DNA of 18,861 bases from JBIOUF01 sp044866695 (GCA_044866695.1 JBIOUF010000189.1:1-18861), one strand, 5' to 3'. Shown: positions 6,313 to 14,153, counted from the stretch's first letter. The notes: generated by a model from the sequence alone, not told the origin. Numbers and translations: made by a program.

Positions 6313-7761
6313 TCAGGCGAGGTCGGCAGGCTTGGGCGTCTTGTTGACCAGCCAGTCCAGCAGACCGACGTACTGGACCAGGTGGCGGTCGCCGAGGAAC
6401 TGGTCGCGCACGCGCTCGTGGGCGCTGTACCCGAGCCGGTCGCGAAGGCGGTCGTCGCCGACCAGGCCGACCAGGCGGGTGCCGAACGCGTGCAGGTCCG
6501 CGGGGTCCTCCAGCAGCACGCCGTCGCGCCCGTCGGTGATCTGGTCCTGGATGCCGCCCACCGCCGAAGCCAGGACGGTACGGGACTTCCACATCGGCTC
6601 GGTCACGGTGAGCCCGAACCCCTCCACCAGGCTCTTCTGGACGACGACCGAGGCGTGCCGCTGCAGGGCGTTGACCAGATGTGCGTTCTCGTCGACGTCG
6701 TCCATCGGCAGGCTGCACAGGTGCAGGCGCTTGCGCACCTCGGGGGACTGGGACTGCCACAGGCCCAGGCACTCCGCCAGAACCTCGGCGCCTTCGGGGT
6801 CGTCGCTGACCCCGGACACGTCCGGCCCGGCCAGCATCAGGTGCGTGCCGTCGGGCAGCGAGTCGAGCTGGGCCGCGAACCCGGTGAGCACGCCGGGCAT
6901 GTCCTTGAGCCGGTCCCACCTGCTGACCTGGAGCACCAGCCGGGCGTCGCCGGGCACCACCTGGTCGCCGCCGATCAGGCCTCGATGCTCCCGGACCGTC
7001 CCGCTGGACCCGTCCCGGCGCCGGAACTCCAGGCTGCCGTGGTCCTCGGGGAAGTCGACCAGACCAGCCCGCCGCAGCGTCGCCCGGACGGAGTCGTCGG
7101 ACAGCTCGGCGTTCTTGGCGGTGAAGGGGTCGAGCGAGGGGGGGATCAGCCAGCAGCGGCTCATGTCGACCCAGTCCGGGACGTAGGCCTCCCGGGAGAA
7201 CACCACGGCGTGCGCCGGTTCGACGTACGGCCGCAGGAACGCCCAGGCGCGGTCGGTGAGCTCGGTGGTGGTGTCCCGGCCGACGTGGCAGCGCCACACC
7301 ACGTGCAGCCCCGCCTCGACCAGCCCGGGCACCAGGCCGGCGGTCTGCGGGTCGTGCAGGAGGACGACGTCGCCGGGCTGCACCACCCAGCTGAGCGCCT
7401 GGAGGTTGGCGGCGAGCACGGCCTCGTAGCCGGGGCGCTCCTCGTCGCCCAGCGGACCGCCGTCGCCCGGGGCGCCGTGCAGCAGGTTGTGGATGCGCTT
7501 GGTGAGCCTGAAGAACTCCGGGTTGCCGTCGAGCACCAGCCAACGCGCGTCCAGGCGGGCACCCCGGGTATAGGCCAGCAGGGCCTGCAGCATCTCCGCC
7601 ACGCCGCCGCCGGTGGCCGTCGCGTTGACGTTCCACAGGATGCGCCCCGTCATCAGCTCTCGGGCGTGCCCGGCCTGGGTTGCCAGCCGGGCGGCCCGGT
7701 CGGGGTCGAGCAGACGGGCCAGGCGGTCCAGCGGCGCGGCGTCGACGTGTACCTCGTGCAC
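6313..7761 (-). CDS. GT4-family glycosyltransferase, trehalose synthase (TreT)-like
   Basis: This is a retaining GT-B glycosyltransferase of 482 residues. The N-terminal half has GGGVAEML (51-58), GNPEFFRLTKRIHNLLHG (79-96), LHDPQ (135-139) and WRCHVG (156-161). This combination is typical of TreT (trehalose from an NDP-glucose and glucose) and related trehalose phosphorylases. The C-terminal donor domain has QVSRWDRLKD (278-287) and the E-x7-E motif in QKSLVEGFGLTVTE (Glu380 and Glu388). Family assignment is firm; trehalose as the product is inferred from similarity. It is somewhat longer than archaeal TreT, with an extra segment near residues 236-260. The start is GTG, two bases after the stop of the upstream 2H phosphoesterase gene, so the two form an operon with coupled translation. 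It converges on sdhB. Confidence 0.82.
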   Translation of the reverse strand: MHEVHVDAAPLDRLARLLDPDRAARLATQAGHARELMTGRILWNVNATATGGGVAEMLQALLAYTRGARLDARWLVLDGNPEFFRLTKRIHNLLHGAPGDGGPLGDEERPGYEAVLAANLQALSWVVQPGDVVLLHDPQTAGLVPGLVEAGLHVVWRCHVGRDTTTELTDRAWAFLRPYVEPAHAVVFSREAYVPDWVDMSRCWLIPPSLDPFTAKNAELSDDSVRATLRRAGLVDFPEDHGSLEFRRRDGSSGTVREHRGLIGGDQVVPGDARLVLQVSRWDRLKDMPGVLTGFAAQLDSLPDGTHLMLAGPDVSGVSDDPEGAEVLAECLGLWQSQSPEVRKRLHLCSLPMDDVDENAHLVNALQRHASVVVQKSLVEGFGLTVTEPMWKSRTVLASAVGGIQDQITDGRDGVLLEDPADLHAFGTRLVGLVGDDRLRDRLGYSAHERVRDQFLGDRHLVQYVGLLDWLVNKTPKPADLA

Positions 7762-7763
7762 GG

Positions 7764-8288
7764 TCAGTCCTTCCCAGGGGTCCCAAGGGCGTAGTCGCGA
7801 AGGGTCTTCCAGCCCAGCCCGTCGAGGTGGATGTAGAGCCGGAACGAGTCGACCACGAAGCTGGCGTCGAAGCCTGCCATCGCGTCGAAGGCGACGTCGA
7901 GCAGCTCGTCATCGAGATGATGCGCGACGGTGACGTGAGGGTGGTAGGGGAATTCGGCCTCCACGGAGAGGGGCCCCCGGCGGACGCTCTTGGCCAGCTG
8001 CTCGCACTCGGAGATGCCGCGGACGACGTTGACGAACACCACCGGCGAGACCGGCCGGAACGTGCCGGTGCCGCGCAGCTGCACGCGGAACGTCCCCAGC
8101 CCCCGCCCGCAACCCGCCAGATGCCTCTCGACCGCGGGCAGCGCGGACTCCTCGACCTGCTGCGGGGGGCTCAGCGTGATGTGGGTCGGGATGCCTGCGG
8201 CGACGTCGTCGCCGAGCCCGACGCGGTACTCCTGCAGCTCGGCGCCCCATGGGTCGGGCACGGGTACCGCCACGCCGATGGTGGCCAC
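7764..8288 (-). CDS. 2H phosphoesterase / 2'-5' RNA ligase family protein
   Basis: This 174-residue protein has the two H-x-T signatures of the 2H superfamily: HIT (36-38, in PTHITLSPP) and HVT (118-120, in YHPHVTVAHH). The two histidines would form the active site for 2',3'-cyclic phosphate or 2'-5' phosphodiester chemistry on RNA or small nucleotides. The family also includes ThpR/LigT, but the true substrate of such actinobacterial members is generally unknown and I do not assign one. The start is GTG at 8288, where a TAGGCT box six bases upstream predicts leaderless mRNA; there is no ribosome binding site. The protein then begins MATIGVAVPVPDPWG, a normal first strand for the fold. It is the first gene of a two-gene operon with the TreT-like glycosyltransferase. 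Confidence 0.85.
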   Translation of the reverse strand: MATIGVAVPVPDPWGAELQEYRVGLGDDVAAGIPTHITLSPPQQVEESALPAVERHLAGCGRGLGTFRVQLRGTGTFRPVSPVVFVNVVRGISECEQLAKSVRRGPLSVEAEFPYHPHVTVAHHLDDELLDVAFDAMAGFDASFVVDSFRLYIHLDGLGWKTLRDYALGTPGKD

Positions 8289-8294
8289 GGGTGC

Positions 8295-8300
8295 AGCCTA
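8295..8300 (-). promoter_or_regulatory. -10 box for leaderless 2H phosphoesterase-glycosyltransferase transcript
   Basis: On the minus strand TAGGCT is followed by GCACCC and then the GTG start, the same six-base spacing as at mutA. A 7-bp inverted repeat GGTCCGG/CCGGACC (8315-8321 and 8335-8341) lies where the -35 region and upstream contacts would fall. It may be an operator or chance GC pairing. Confidence 0.48.
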
Positions 8301-8378
8301 GCGGCGCCCGGCCCGGTCCGGTCCGCGGACGCCCCCGGACCCGGACGACCCTCACCTGTCGCCGTTTCGGCCACCGGA

Positions 8379-8476
8379 CGGCCGACCCACCAGAGCGGCC
8401 GGCTCGGCCCACCAACATTGACGGCTCGGCCCACCAAGATTGACGGCTCGGCACGCCAACATTGACGGCTCGACCG
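8379..8476 (-). repeat. 22-bp tandem repeat array 2 (behind trpS)
   Basis: On the plus strand GGCTCG recurs at 8401, 8423, 8445 and 8467, an exact 22-bp period. Units read GGCTCGGCCCACCAA then CATTGAC or GATTGAC; one has GGCACGCCAA instead. A degenerate unit with CGACCCACCA precedes them at 8379. On the minus strand the core is CGAGCCGTCAAT, identical to array 1. It begins 26 bases behind the trpS stop in the sense direction of trpS. The rest of this 210-bp intergenic stretch holds only the promoter region of the 2H gene. Confidence 0.9.
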
Positions 8477-8498
8477 CAACAGGGGCTGGCGCGGAGCG

Positions 8499-9530
8499 TC
8501 ACGGGGCGATGGGGAAGCCGACCACGTCGTACACGTCGGCGAGGGTGCGCTCGGCAACGGCGCGGGCTCGGTCGGCGCCGTCGGAGAGGACGGCGTCGAG
8601 GCCCGAGCGGTCGTCGAGGAGTGCGAGGACCCGCTCTCGGAACGGGGTCACGAAGTCCACCACGACTCCGGCGAGGTCACCCTTGAGGTCGCCGTACCCG
8701 CGCCCCGCGTACGCCTCCTCCAGGGACTCGACGGAGTCCCCGGTGAGCGCGGAGAAGATCCGCAGGAGGTTGGAGACCCCTGGCTTGCCCTCCGGGTCGT
8801 AGCGGACCTCGGTCTCGGAGTCGGTCACCGCGGACCGGATCTTCCTCGCGCTGACCTTTGGCTCGTCGAGCAGGTCGATGATGCCGGAGGGGCTCGAGGA
8901 CGACTTCGACATCTTGGCGTGCGGCACCTGCAGGTCCTGGATCTTCCCGGTCGCCTCGAGGATGTAGGGCTCTGGGAGCCGGAAGGTCTTCTTGTAGCGG
9001 TGGTTGAAACGCTGGGCGAGGTCGCGGGTGAGCTCGAGGTGTTGGCGCTGGTCCTCGCCGACCGGGACGTACTGCGGCCGGTACAGCAAGATGTCGGCGG
9101 CCTGCAGGATCGGGTAGGTCAGCAGCCCGACCGAGGCCGCACCCTCCCCGCCCTTCGCGGCCTTGTCCTTGAACTGGGTCATCCGGCGCGCCTCGCCCAC
9201 GCCGGTCAGGCACTGCAGGACCCAGGCGAGCTGGGCGTGTGCCGGGATGTGGGACTGCGCGAAGACCGCCGAGCGCGCCGGGTCGATGCCCATCGCGAGC
9301 AGCTGGGCGGCCGCCCGGCGGACCCGGTCGGCCAGCCGCGACGCGTCGTACTCGAGGGTGAGGGCGTGCATGTCGGCGATGAAGAAGAACGGCTCGAAGT
9401 CGTCCTGGAGGGTCACCCACTGCCGCAGCGCGCCCAGGTAGTTGCCGAAGTGGAACGAGTCGGCGGTGGGCTGGATGCCGGAGAGGACCCGAGGTCGCGC
9501 GGCGCCGGCAGGCGTGGTCGGTGCGGACAT
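8499..9530 (-). CDS. trpS: Tryptophanyl-tRNA synthetase
   Basis: This class I aminoacyl-tRNA synthetase charges tRNA-Trp with tryptophan. It has 343 residues, normal for bacterial TrpRS. The HIGH-like motif is PTADSFHFGNYLGA with HFGN at 27-30. The second signature KMSKS is at 206-210 in HAKMSKSSSSPSG. Between them YVPVGEDQRQHLELTRDLA (the ATP/Trp site region) is intact. The ATG start has no ribosome binding site; CACAAT seven bases upstream (9538-9543) could serve as a -10 box for leaderless initiation. Alternatively the gene is read through from the CBS-domain gene, which ends 34 bases upstream. The first dozen residues are a poorly conserved Ala/Thr/Pro leader. Confidence 0.97.
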   Translation of the reverse strand: MSAPTTPAGAARPRVLSGIQPTADSFHFGNYLGALRQWVTLQDDFEPFFFIADMHALTLEYDASRLADRVRRAAAQLLAMGIDPARSAVFAQSHIPAHAQLAWVLQCLTGVGEARRMTQFKDKAAKGGEGAASVGLLTYPILQAADILLYRPQYVPVGEDQRQHLELTRDLAQRFNHRYKKTFRLPEPYILEATGKIQDLQVPHAKMSKSSSSPSGIIDLLDEPKVSARKIRSAVTDSETEVRYDPEGKPGVSNLLRIFSALTGDSVESLEEAYAGRGYGDLKGDLAGVVVDFVTPFRERVLALLDDRSGLDAVLSDGADRARAVAERTLADVYDVVGFPIAP

Positions 9531-9537
9531 GGACGCG

Positions 9538-9543
9538 ATTGTG
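9538..9543 (-). promoter_or_regulatory. Possible -10 box for trpS
   Basis: CACAAT on the minus strand has one mismatch to TANNNT and lies seven bases before the trpS ATG, within the 34-bp gap behind the CBS-domain gene. It supports possible independent, leaderless trpS transcription but is weak on its own. Confidence 0.25.
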
Positions 9544-9564
9544 TCAGGCGCCGCGGTCGGGCGG

Positions 9565-10884
9565 TCAGGCGTCGACGGGTGCCGCCACCGGCTCCGAAGC
9601 CTGTACGGCGGGAGGGACCGGCTGCACCCCCACGCGGCTGACCCGGCGTCCGTCGACGTCGACGACGACCAGGCGGTGGTCGGCGTACTCGACGGTGTCG
9701 CCGACCACGGGGATGCGCCCGAGGCCGGCCATCAGGAACCCGGCAACCGTCTCGTAGGGCCCGTCGGGCAGCTCCAGGCCGGTCTCGTCCTCGAAGTCGT
9801 CGAGGTTGAGCAGCCCGTCGACCTCGACCTCGCCGCCGCGCCTGGTGGTCTCGGGCTCGGGGACGTCGTACTCGTCGCGGATGTCGCCGACCAGCTCCTC
9901 GACGAGGTCCTCCATGGTGACGATCCCCGCGGTGCCGCCGTACTCGTCGGCCACGACGGCGAGGTGGGCGCCCTCGCGGCGCATGTCGGTCAGCGCGGCG
10001 AGGATGGGCCGGGTCCACGGCAGGGTCAGCACGGGCCTGGCCAGCTGCTCGACGCGCACGGACCGGCCGGACATGTCCGGGTCGAGCAGGTCGCGCACGT
10101 GCACGAACCCGATCACGTCGTCGGGCGAGCCGCTGGTCACGGGATAGCGCGAGTGCGGCATCGTCAGCGCCTCGCGGGCCGCCTTGAACACCGGCGTGCC
10201 GGCGTCGAGGAAGTCCACCTCGGTCCGGGGGACCATGAGCTCGCGGATGTGCCGGTCGCCGGCCTCGAAGACGTCCTCGACGATGCGCCGCTCCTCCTCG
10301 CCGATGGTCTCGTGGCTGTTCAGGAGCTGGCGCAGCTCGGCCTCGGTGATCTCCTGGCGCTGGGCGTGGGGGTCGCCGCCCAGGAGCCGTACGACGATGT
10401 CGGTGCTCACCGACAGCAGCCAGATCACCGGCCGGGACGCCCGGGAGACCAGGTCGATCATCGGGCCCAGCGCGAGCGAGAACGCCTCGGCCCGCTGCAG
10501 GCCGAGCCGCTTGGGCGCCAGCTCGCCGAGCACCAGCGACAGGTAGGAGATCGCCAGCGTGACCAGCACCAGCGCGAGGGGCGGGGCGATGCCCTCCGGC
10601 ACGCCGATGTCGAGCAGGACCGGCTCCAGGTCCCCCGCGAGCGTCGCGCCGCCGAACGCGGCGGAGAGGAAGCCCGCCAGCGTCACGCCCACCTGGACCG
10701 CGGCCAGGAACCGGTTGGGGTCCTGGTTGAGCTCGGCCACGATGCGACCGCGGCGGCCCTTGCCGGCCAGCGCGCGGGCCTGGCTGTCGCGCAGCGACAC
10801 CAGCGAGATCTCCGCCGCGGCGAAGACCCCCCCGATGAGCACGAACAGGACGACGAGACCGATCGACCCCACGGTGCCGTCCAC
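9565..10884 (-). CDS. HlyC/CorC-family CNNM and CBS domain membrane protein
   Basis: This is a 439-residue integral membrane protein. The N-terminal CNNM (DUF21) domain has several hydrophobic helices (from about residue 5, with others near 60-115 and 130-150) and the family stretch LGELAPKRLGLQRAEAF. It is followed by a pair of CBS domains; the second carries HLAVVADEYGGTAGIVTMED, diagnostic of the HlyC/CorC group. A C-terminal CorC/HlyC transporter-associated domain ends the protein. Members are linked to magnesium or cobalt efflux; the older haemolysin label is misleading. I chose GTG at 10884: a TATCCT box lies exactly six bases upstream, and the protein then starts directly with its first helix. 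GTG at 10872 is an alternative. A long upstream extension is open but arginine- and serine-rich. It is divergent from the GNAT gene. Confidence 0.88.
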   Translation of the reverse strand: MDGTVGSIGLVVLFVLIGGVFAAAEISLVSLRDSQARALAGKGRRGRIVAELNQDPNRFLAAVQVGVTLAGFLSAAFGGATLAGDLEPVLLDIGVPEGIAPPLALVLVTLAISYLSLVLGELAPKRLGLQRAEAFSLALGPMIDLVSRASRPVIWLLSVSTDIVVRLLGGDPHAQRQEITEAELRQLLNSHETIGEEERRIVEDVFEAGDRHIRELMVPRTEVDFLDAGTPVFKAAREALTMPHSRYPVTSGSPDDVIGFVHVRDLLDPDMSGRSVRVEQLARPVLTLPWTRPILAALTDMRREGAHLAVVADEYGGTAGIVTMEDLVEELVGDIRDEYDVPEPETTRRGGEVEVDGLLNLDDFEDETGLELPDGPYETVAGFLMAGLGRIPVVGDTVEYADHRLVVVDVDGRRVSRVGVQPVPPAVQASEPVAAPVDA

Positions 10885-10890
10885 CCGTCC

Positions 10891-10896
10891 AGGATA
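10891..10896 (-). promoter_or_regulatory. -10 box for leaderless CBS-domain gene transcript
   Basis: On the minus strand TATCCT is followed by GGACGG and then GTG at 10884. This repeats the six-base box-to-start spacing of mutA and the 2H gene and supports that start choice. No clear -35 is seen. Confidence 0.45.
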
Positions 10897-10910
10897 GGAG
10901 CGATACTCGG

Positions 10911-10940
10911 TTGCCCCGGCGGGCACGGAGCGGGCACCTT
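10911..10940 (+). promoter_or_regulatory. Possible promoter of the tandem GNAT gene
   Basis: TTGCCC (10911-10916) and CACCTT (10935-10940) are separated by 18 bases. The ATG follows after eight further bases with no ribosome binding site, again fitting a leaderless or near-leaderless start. Both boxes are imperfect. Confidence 0.3.
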
Positions 10941-10948
10941 GTCGACCC

Positions 10949-12085
10949 ATGAGGTTCCCCCGCGACGTGCCCCGCCTCACCGACGGCGGAGTGACACTGC
11001 GCGCGCACACGCCCGACGACCTGGACGGGGTCGTGGAGCAGTGCCGGGACCCGCTGTCGGTCCGGTGGACCACCGTGCCGGTGGGCTACACCCGCGACGA
11101 CGCGCGCCGGTTCCTGACCACCGCGATGCCGGGAGGCTGGGAGTCCGGGCAGGAGTGGGGGTTCGCCGTCGAGGCGGTCGACGGGGACCGGCCCCGGTAC
11201 GGCGGGACGGTGTCGCTTCGCGACCGCGGGGAGCGCCGCGCCGAGGTCGCCTACGGCGCACACCCCTGGCTGCGCGGGCGGGGCCTGATGACCCGCGCGC
11301 TGCGGCTGCTGCTGGACTGGGGCTTCGAGGCGCTGGACCTGCGGACCGTGGTGTGGTGGGCGAACCGGGGCAACTGGGCGTCCCGCAGGCTGGCCTGGCG
11401 GCTCGGGTTCGGCTTCGAGGGAGGCCCCCGGGGCTGGCTGCCCCAGCGCGGCGAGCTGGTGGACTCCTGGGTCGGCACCTTGCTGCGGGACGACCCGCGG
11501 GAGCCGTCGACCCCCTGGCTGGACGCACCCCGCCTGGTCGGCGACCGGGTGGTGCTCCGCCCCTACCGCGACCAGGACGTGCCACGGCTGGTGGAGGCCT
11601 GCCGGGACGAGCGGACCCGGCACTGGCTGACCCTCATCCCCCAACCGTTCACCCAGGACGAGGCGCGCCGGTTCGTCGAGAGCCTCACCGAGGTCCGGGC
11701 CGTGGCCGCCGGGGTCACCTGGGCGGTGGCAGACCCTGCCACGGACGTCCTGCTCGGCAACGTCGGTCTCTTCGACATCGCGGGCGGGCAGGCCGAGGTC
11801 GGCTACTGGACGCATCCGGACGCCCGCGGCCGCGGGGTCATGACGCAGGCGTGCGGCATCGCCGTACGGCACGGGTTCGTGCCGGTCGAGGACGGCGGCC
11901 TGGGGCTGCGCCGCGTCAGGGTCCGCTCGGCGGAGGGCAACGCCGCATCGGTCCGGGTCATCGAGGAGAACGGCTTCACCCCGGTGGGCAGGGACCGGCG
12001 GGCGATCCGCGTGGGCGAGAGCACCTACGCCGACGCGCTGGTCTACGACCTGCTGGCCGAGGAGGTCCGGCCGGCCGACGGCTGA
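10949..12085 (+). CDS. Tandem-domain GNAT acetyltransferase (RimJ/RimL-like)
   Basis: This 378-residue protein consists of two consecutive GNAT folds. Domain 1 (about 9-180) shows the acetyl-CoA loop RGRGLM (109-114) after AEVAYGAHPWL, then NRGNWASRRLAWRLGF. Domain 2 (about 193-372) repeats the pattern with RGRGVM (293-298) after AEVGYWTHPDA, then NAASVRVIEENGF. Both look competent for acetyl-CoA binding. They resemble the RimJ/RimL class that acetylates N-termini of proteins or small amines, but the acceptor cannot be read from sequence. The start ATG has no ribosome binding site. The gene is divergent from the CBS-domain gene (64-bp gap) and converges on the MFS gene (34-bp gap). Confidence 0.86.
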   Translation: MRFPRDVPRLTDGGVTLRAHTPDDLDGVVEQCRDPLSVRWTTVPVGYTRDDARRFLTTAMPGGWESGQEWGFAVEAVDGDRPRYGGTVSLRDRGERRAEVAYGAHPWLRGRGLMTRALRLLLDWGFEALDLRTVVWWANRGNWASRRLAWRLGFGFEGGPRGWLPQRGELVDSWVGTLLRDDPREPSTPWLDAPRLVGDRVVLRPYRDQDVPRLVEACRDERTRHWLTLIPQPFTQDEARRFVESLTEVRAVAAGVTWAVADPATDVLLGNVGLFDIAGGQAEVGYWTHPDARGRGVMTQACGIAVRHGFVPVEDGGLGLRRVRVRSAEGNAASVRVIEENGFTPVGRDRRAIRVGESTYADALVYDLLAEEVRPADG

Positions 12086-12119
12086 CGCACACTTCAAGGC
12101 GACGCCGGGCCCGAGCCGG

Positions 12120-14144
12120 TCACGCCACCTCGGCGGGGTCCAGGCCGGTCTGCTCCTCGGCCAGGTGCCGGGCGATCCGGCGCAGCTGGGCGCGGCCCTC
12201 GTCGTCCAGCTCGGTGCCCTCGGCGACGAGCTCCTCCTCCAGCCACGCCAGGACGTCCTCGACCACTGCGGCGAACCTGGTCTCGCCCTCCTCTGTCAGG
12301 GCCAGCCGGCCGCCCGTCTCGCGCAGCAGCCCGGCGGCCACCGCGTCGTCGATGGCGGGCCGGATCACGCCGACCGGCATCCGCCTGGCCCGGGCGATCC
12401 ACACCGGGTCCACCGCCCGGCGGCCGTGCAGGGACAGGACGGCGACCTGGCGGACGATCCACTCCTGCACCACGTCGAGCCGAGCCGAGGAGGACTCCAG
12501 CAGGGTCGGGAACACCAGCGTCCCGCGGGTGGCGAAGATGCGCGCCACCTGCTCCTCCAGGACCGCCTCCCAGCCGCGCTGGTCCGGCATCTGGAAGCCC
12601 TCGCCCACGTCCGTGGCGGCCGCCTTCGCCAGGCCGCGGAGCGGCACCCGGGGGACCATCAGCGCAACCACCAGTGCGACCAGGGTCACCGGCACGGCGT
12701 AGGCGAAGACCGTGGAGATGGTGTCGCTGTAGGCGGCGATCACGATGGCCTGCTGGTCCGCGGGCAGGGCGTGCACCGCCTCCGGGCTGCTCACCGCGGA
12801 CTGCGGCAAGCCGGTCCTCGCCAGCGCGGCCCCCAGGTTCGTCCCCAGCGCGTTGGTGTACAGCGTGCCGAAGACCGCCGCCCCGAAGGACCCGCCCATG
12901 GTGCGGAAGAAGGTGACCCCGCTGGTGGCGACGCCGAGGTCGCGGTACGGCACGGTGTTCTGTACGACGATCGTGAGGATCTGCATCGACAGGCCGATGC
13001 CGGTGCCCAGGACCAGCATCGCCACCGAGGTCTCGAGGACCCCCGAGCTCTCGTCCAGCCGCGACAGCAGCACCAGCCCGGCTCCCATCACGACCGAGCC
13101 GACGATGGGAAAGGGCTTGTAGACCCCGGTGCGGGTCACGACGTTGCCGGCCGAGGTCGAGGCCACGAACAGCCCGACGACCATGGGCAGCGTGCGGACG
13201 CCCGACTCCGTGGCCGAGACGCCCTGGCAGTACTGCAGGTACGTCGGCAGGAAGGTCATCACGCCGAGCATCGTGAAGCCGACGATGAAGCTGAGGACCG
13301 AGCAGGTGCGGAACACGCCCTGGCCGAACAGCCGCATCGGCAGCACCGGTTCGCTGGCCCGCTGCTCGGCGAGCACGAAAAGCACGGCCAGGAGGACGCC
13401 GGCGGCGAACAGGCCGAGGATCACCGGGGAGCCCCACGGGTAGGTCTCCCCGCCCCAGCTGGTCCCCAGGATCAGCGCGGTGGAGGCGCCGGCGACCAGG
13501 GTGATGCCGAGGTAGTCGACGACCGGCCGCACGGCGCTGCGCGGCGCCGCGGGCAGCAGCCGGACCGCGAACAGCAGCACCACGGCGGACACCGGGATGT
13601 TGATGTAGAACACCCAGCGCCAGCTGAGGTGGTCGGTGAAGAAGCCGCCCAGCAGCGGGCCCAGCACCGTGGTGACGCCGAAGACCGCCCCGATGGCGCC
13701 CTGGTACCTGCCCCGGTCGCGCATCGGGATGATGTCGGCGATCAGCGCGATGGAGGTGACCGTGAGCCCGCCGCCGCCGATGCCCTGGACGGCCCGCATC
13801 AGGATCAGCCAGGTCATCGACCCGGCCAGGCCGGCCGCCGCCGAGCTGGCCACGAAGATGACGATGCTGACGACGAAGACCGCCTTGCGGCCGAACATGT
13901 CGCCGAGCTTCCCGCCCAGCGCGGTCGCGATGGTCTGGGTGAGCAGGTAGGAGGTGATCACCCAGCTGATGTGCTCGGCGCCGCCGAGGTCGGCGGTGAT
14001 GGTGGGCAGCGCCGTCGCCATGATCGTCTGGTCCAGCGCTGCCATGAGCAGCCCGCCGGCGATGACGGCGAAGGCCGGCTTGCGGCGCCGTCGGGGGAGG
14101 GCCGGGGCGGGCTCGTCCTCGAGGACCTGCTCGGTGGCCACCAC
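12120..14144 (-). CDS. DHA2-type MFS multidrug transporter with C-terminal winged-helix-like domain
   Basis: This is a proton-driven exporter of the EmrB/QacA (14-helix, DHA2) type. The first helix has LDQTIMATALPTI (37-49), the second-loop motif A is GKLGDMFGRK (78-87), and LGPLLGGFFTDHLSWRWVF marks the fifth-helix region. Hydrophobic segments continue to about residue 498. A soluble tail of about 176 residues follows, well beyond the usual size for the family. Within it, residues about 584-623 (MPVGVIRPAIDDAVAAGLL, then GGRLALTEEG) look like the recognition helix and wing of a MarR/PadR-type winged helix. That fold call is inferred by eye. Substrate is unknown. The frame opens at GTG 14144; a second GTG at 14141 lies exactly six bases behind a TAGGGT box and may be the real start. 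Confidence 0.9.
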   Translation of the reverse strand: MVATEQVLEDEPAPALPRRRRKPAFAVIAGGLLMAALDQTIMATALPTITADLGGAEHISWVITSYLLTQTIATALGGKLGDMFGRKAVFVVSIVIFVASSAAAGLAGSMTWLILMRAVQGIGGGGLTVTSIALIADIIPMRDRGRYQGAIGAVFGVTTVLGPLLGGFFTDHLSWRWVFYINIPVSAVVLLFAVRLLPAAPRSAVRPVVDYLGITLVAGASTALILGTSWGGETYPWGSPVILGLFAAGVLLAVLFVLAEQRASEPVLPMRLFGQGVFRTCSVLSFIVGFTMLGVMTFLPTYLQYCQGVSATESGVRTLPMVVGLFVASTSAGNVVTRTGVYKPFPIVGSVVMGAGLVLLSRLDESSGVLETSVAMLVLGTGIGLSMQILTIVVQNTVPYRDLGVATSGVTFFRTMGGSFGAAVFGTLYTNALGTNLGAALARTGLPQSAVSSPEAVHALPADQQAIVIAAYSDTISTVFAYAVPVTLVALVVALMVPRVPLRGLAKAAATDVGEGFQMPDQRGWEAVLEEQVARIFATRGTLVFPTLLESSSARLDVVQEWIVRQVAVLSLHGRRAVDPVWIARARRMPVGVIRPAIDDAVAAGLLRETGGRLALTEEGETRFAAVVEDVLAWLEEELVAEGTELDDEGRAQLRRIARHLAEEQTGLDPAEVA

Positions 14145-14147
14145 TGG

Positions 14148-14153
14148 ACCCTA
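14148..14153 (-). promoter_or_regulatory. -10 box for the MFS transporter gene
   Basis: On the minus strand TAGGGT is followed by CCAGTG and then GTG at 14141, or by CCA and then GTG at 14144. There is no ribosome binding site. If the six-base spacing seen at other genes holds, the transcript is leaderless and starts at the second GTG. Confidence 0.4.

Noticed and set aside
8249..8502. Short frames through the repeat arrays that give Trp- or Asp-Gly-Ser-rich peptides
   Set aside because: The 22-bp unit shifts frame at each copy, the peptides are not family-like, and no start signals are present; they are translations of non-coding repeats.
9442..12702. 1086-residue plus-strand frame across trpS, the CBS-domain gene, the GNAT gene and the MFS gene
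   Set aside because: It overlaps four well-supported genes in the wrong frame or strand and has arbitrary composition.
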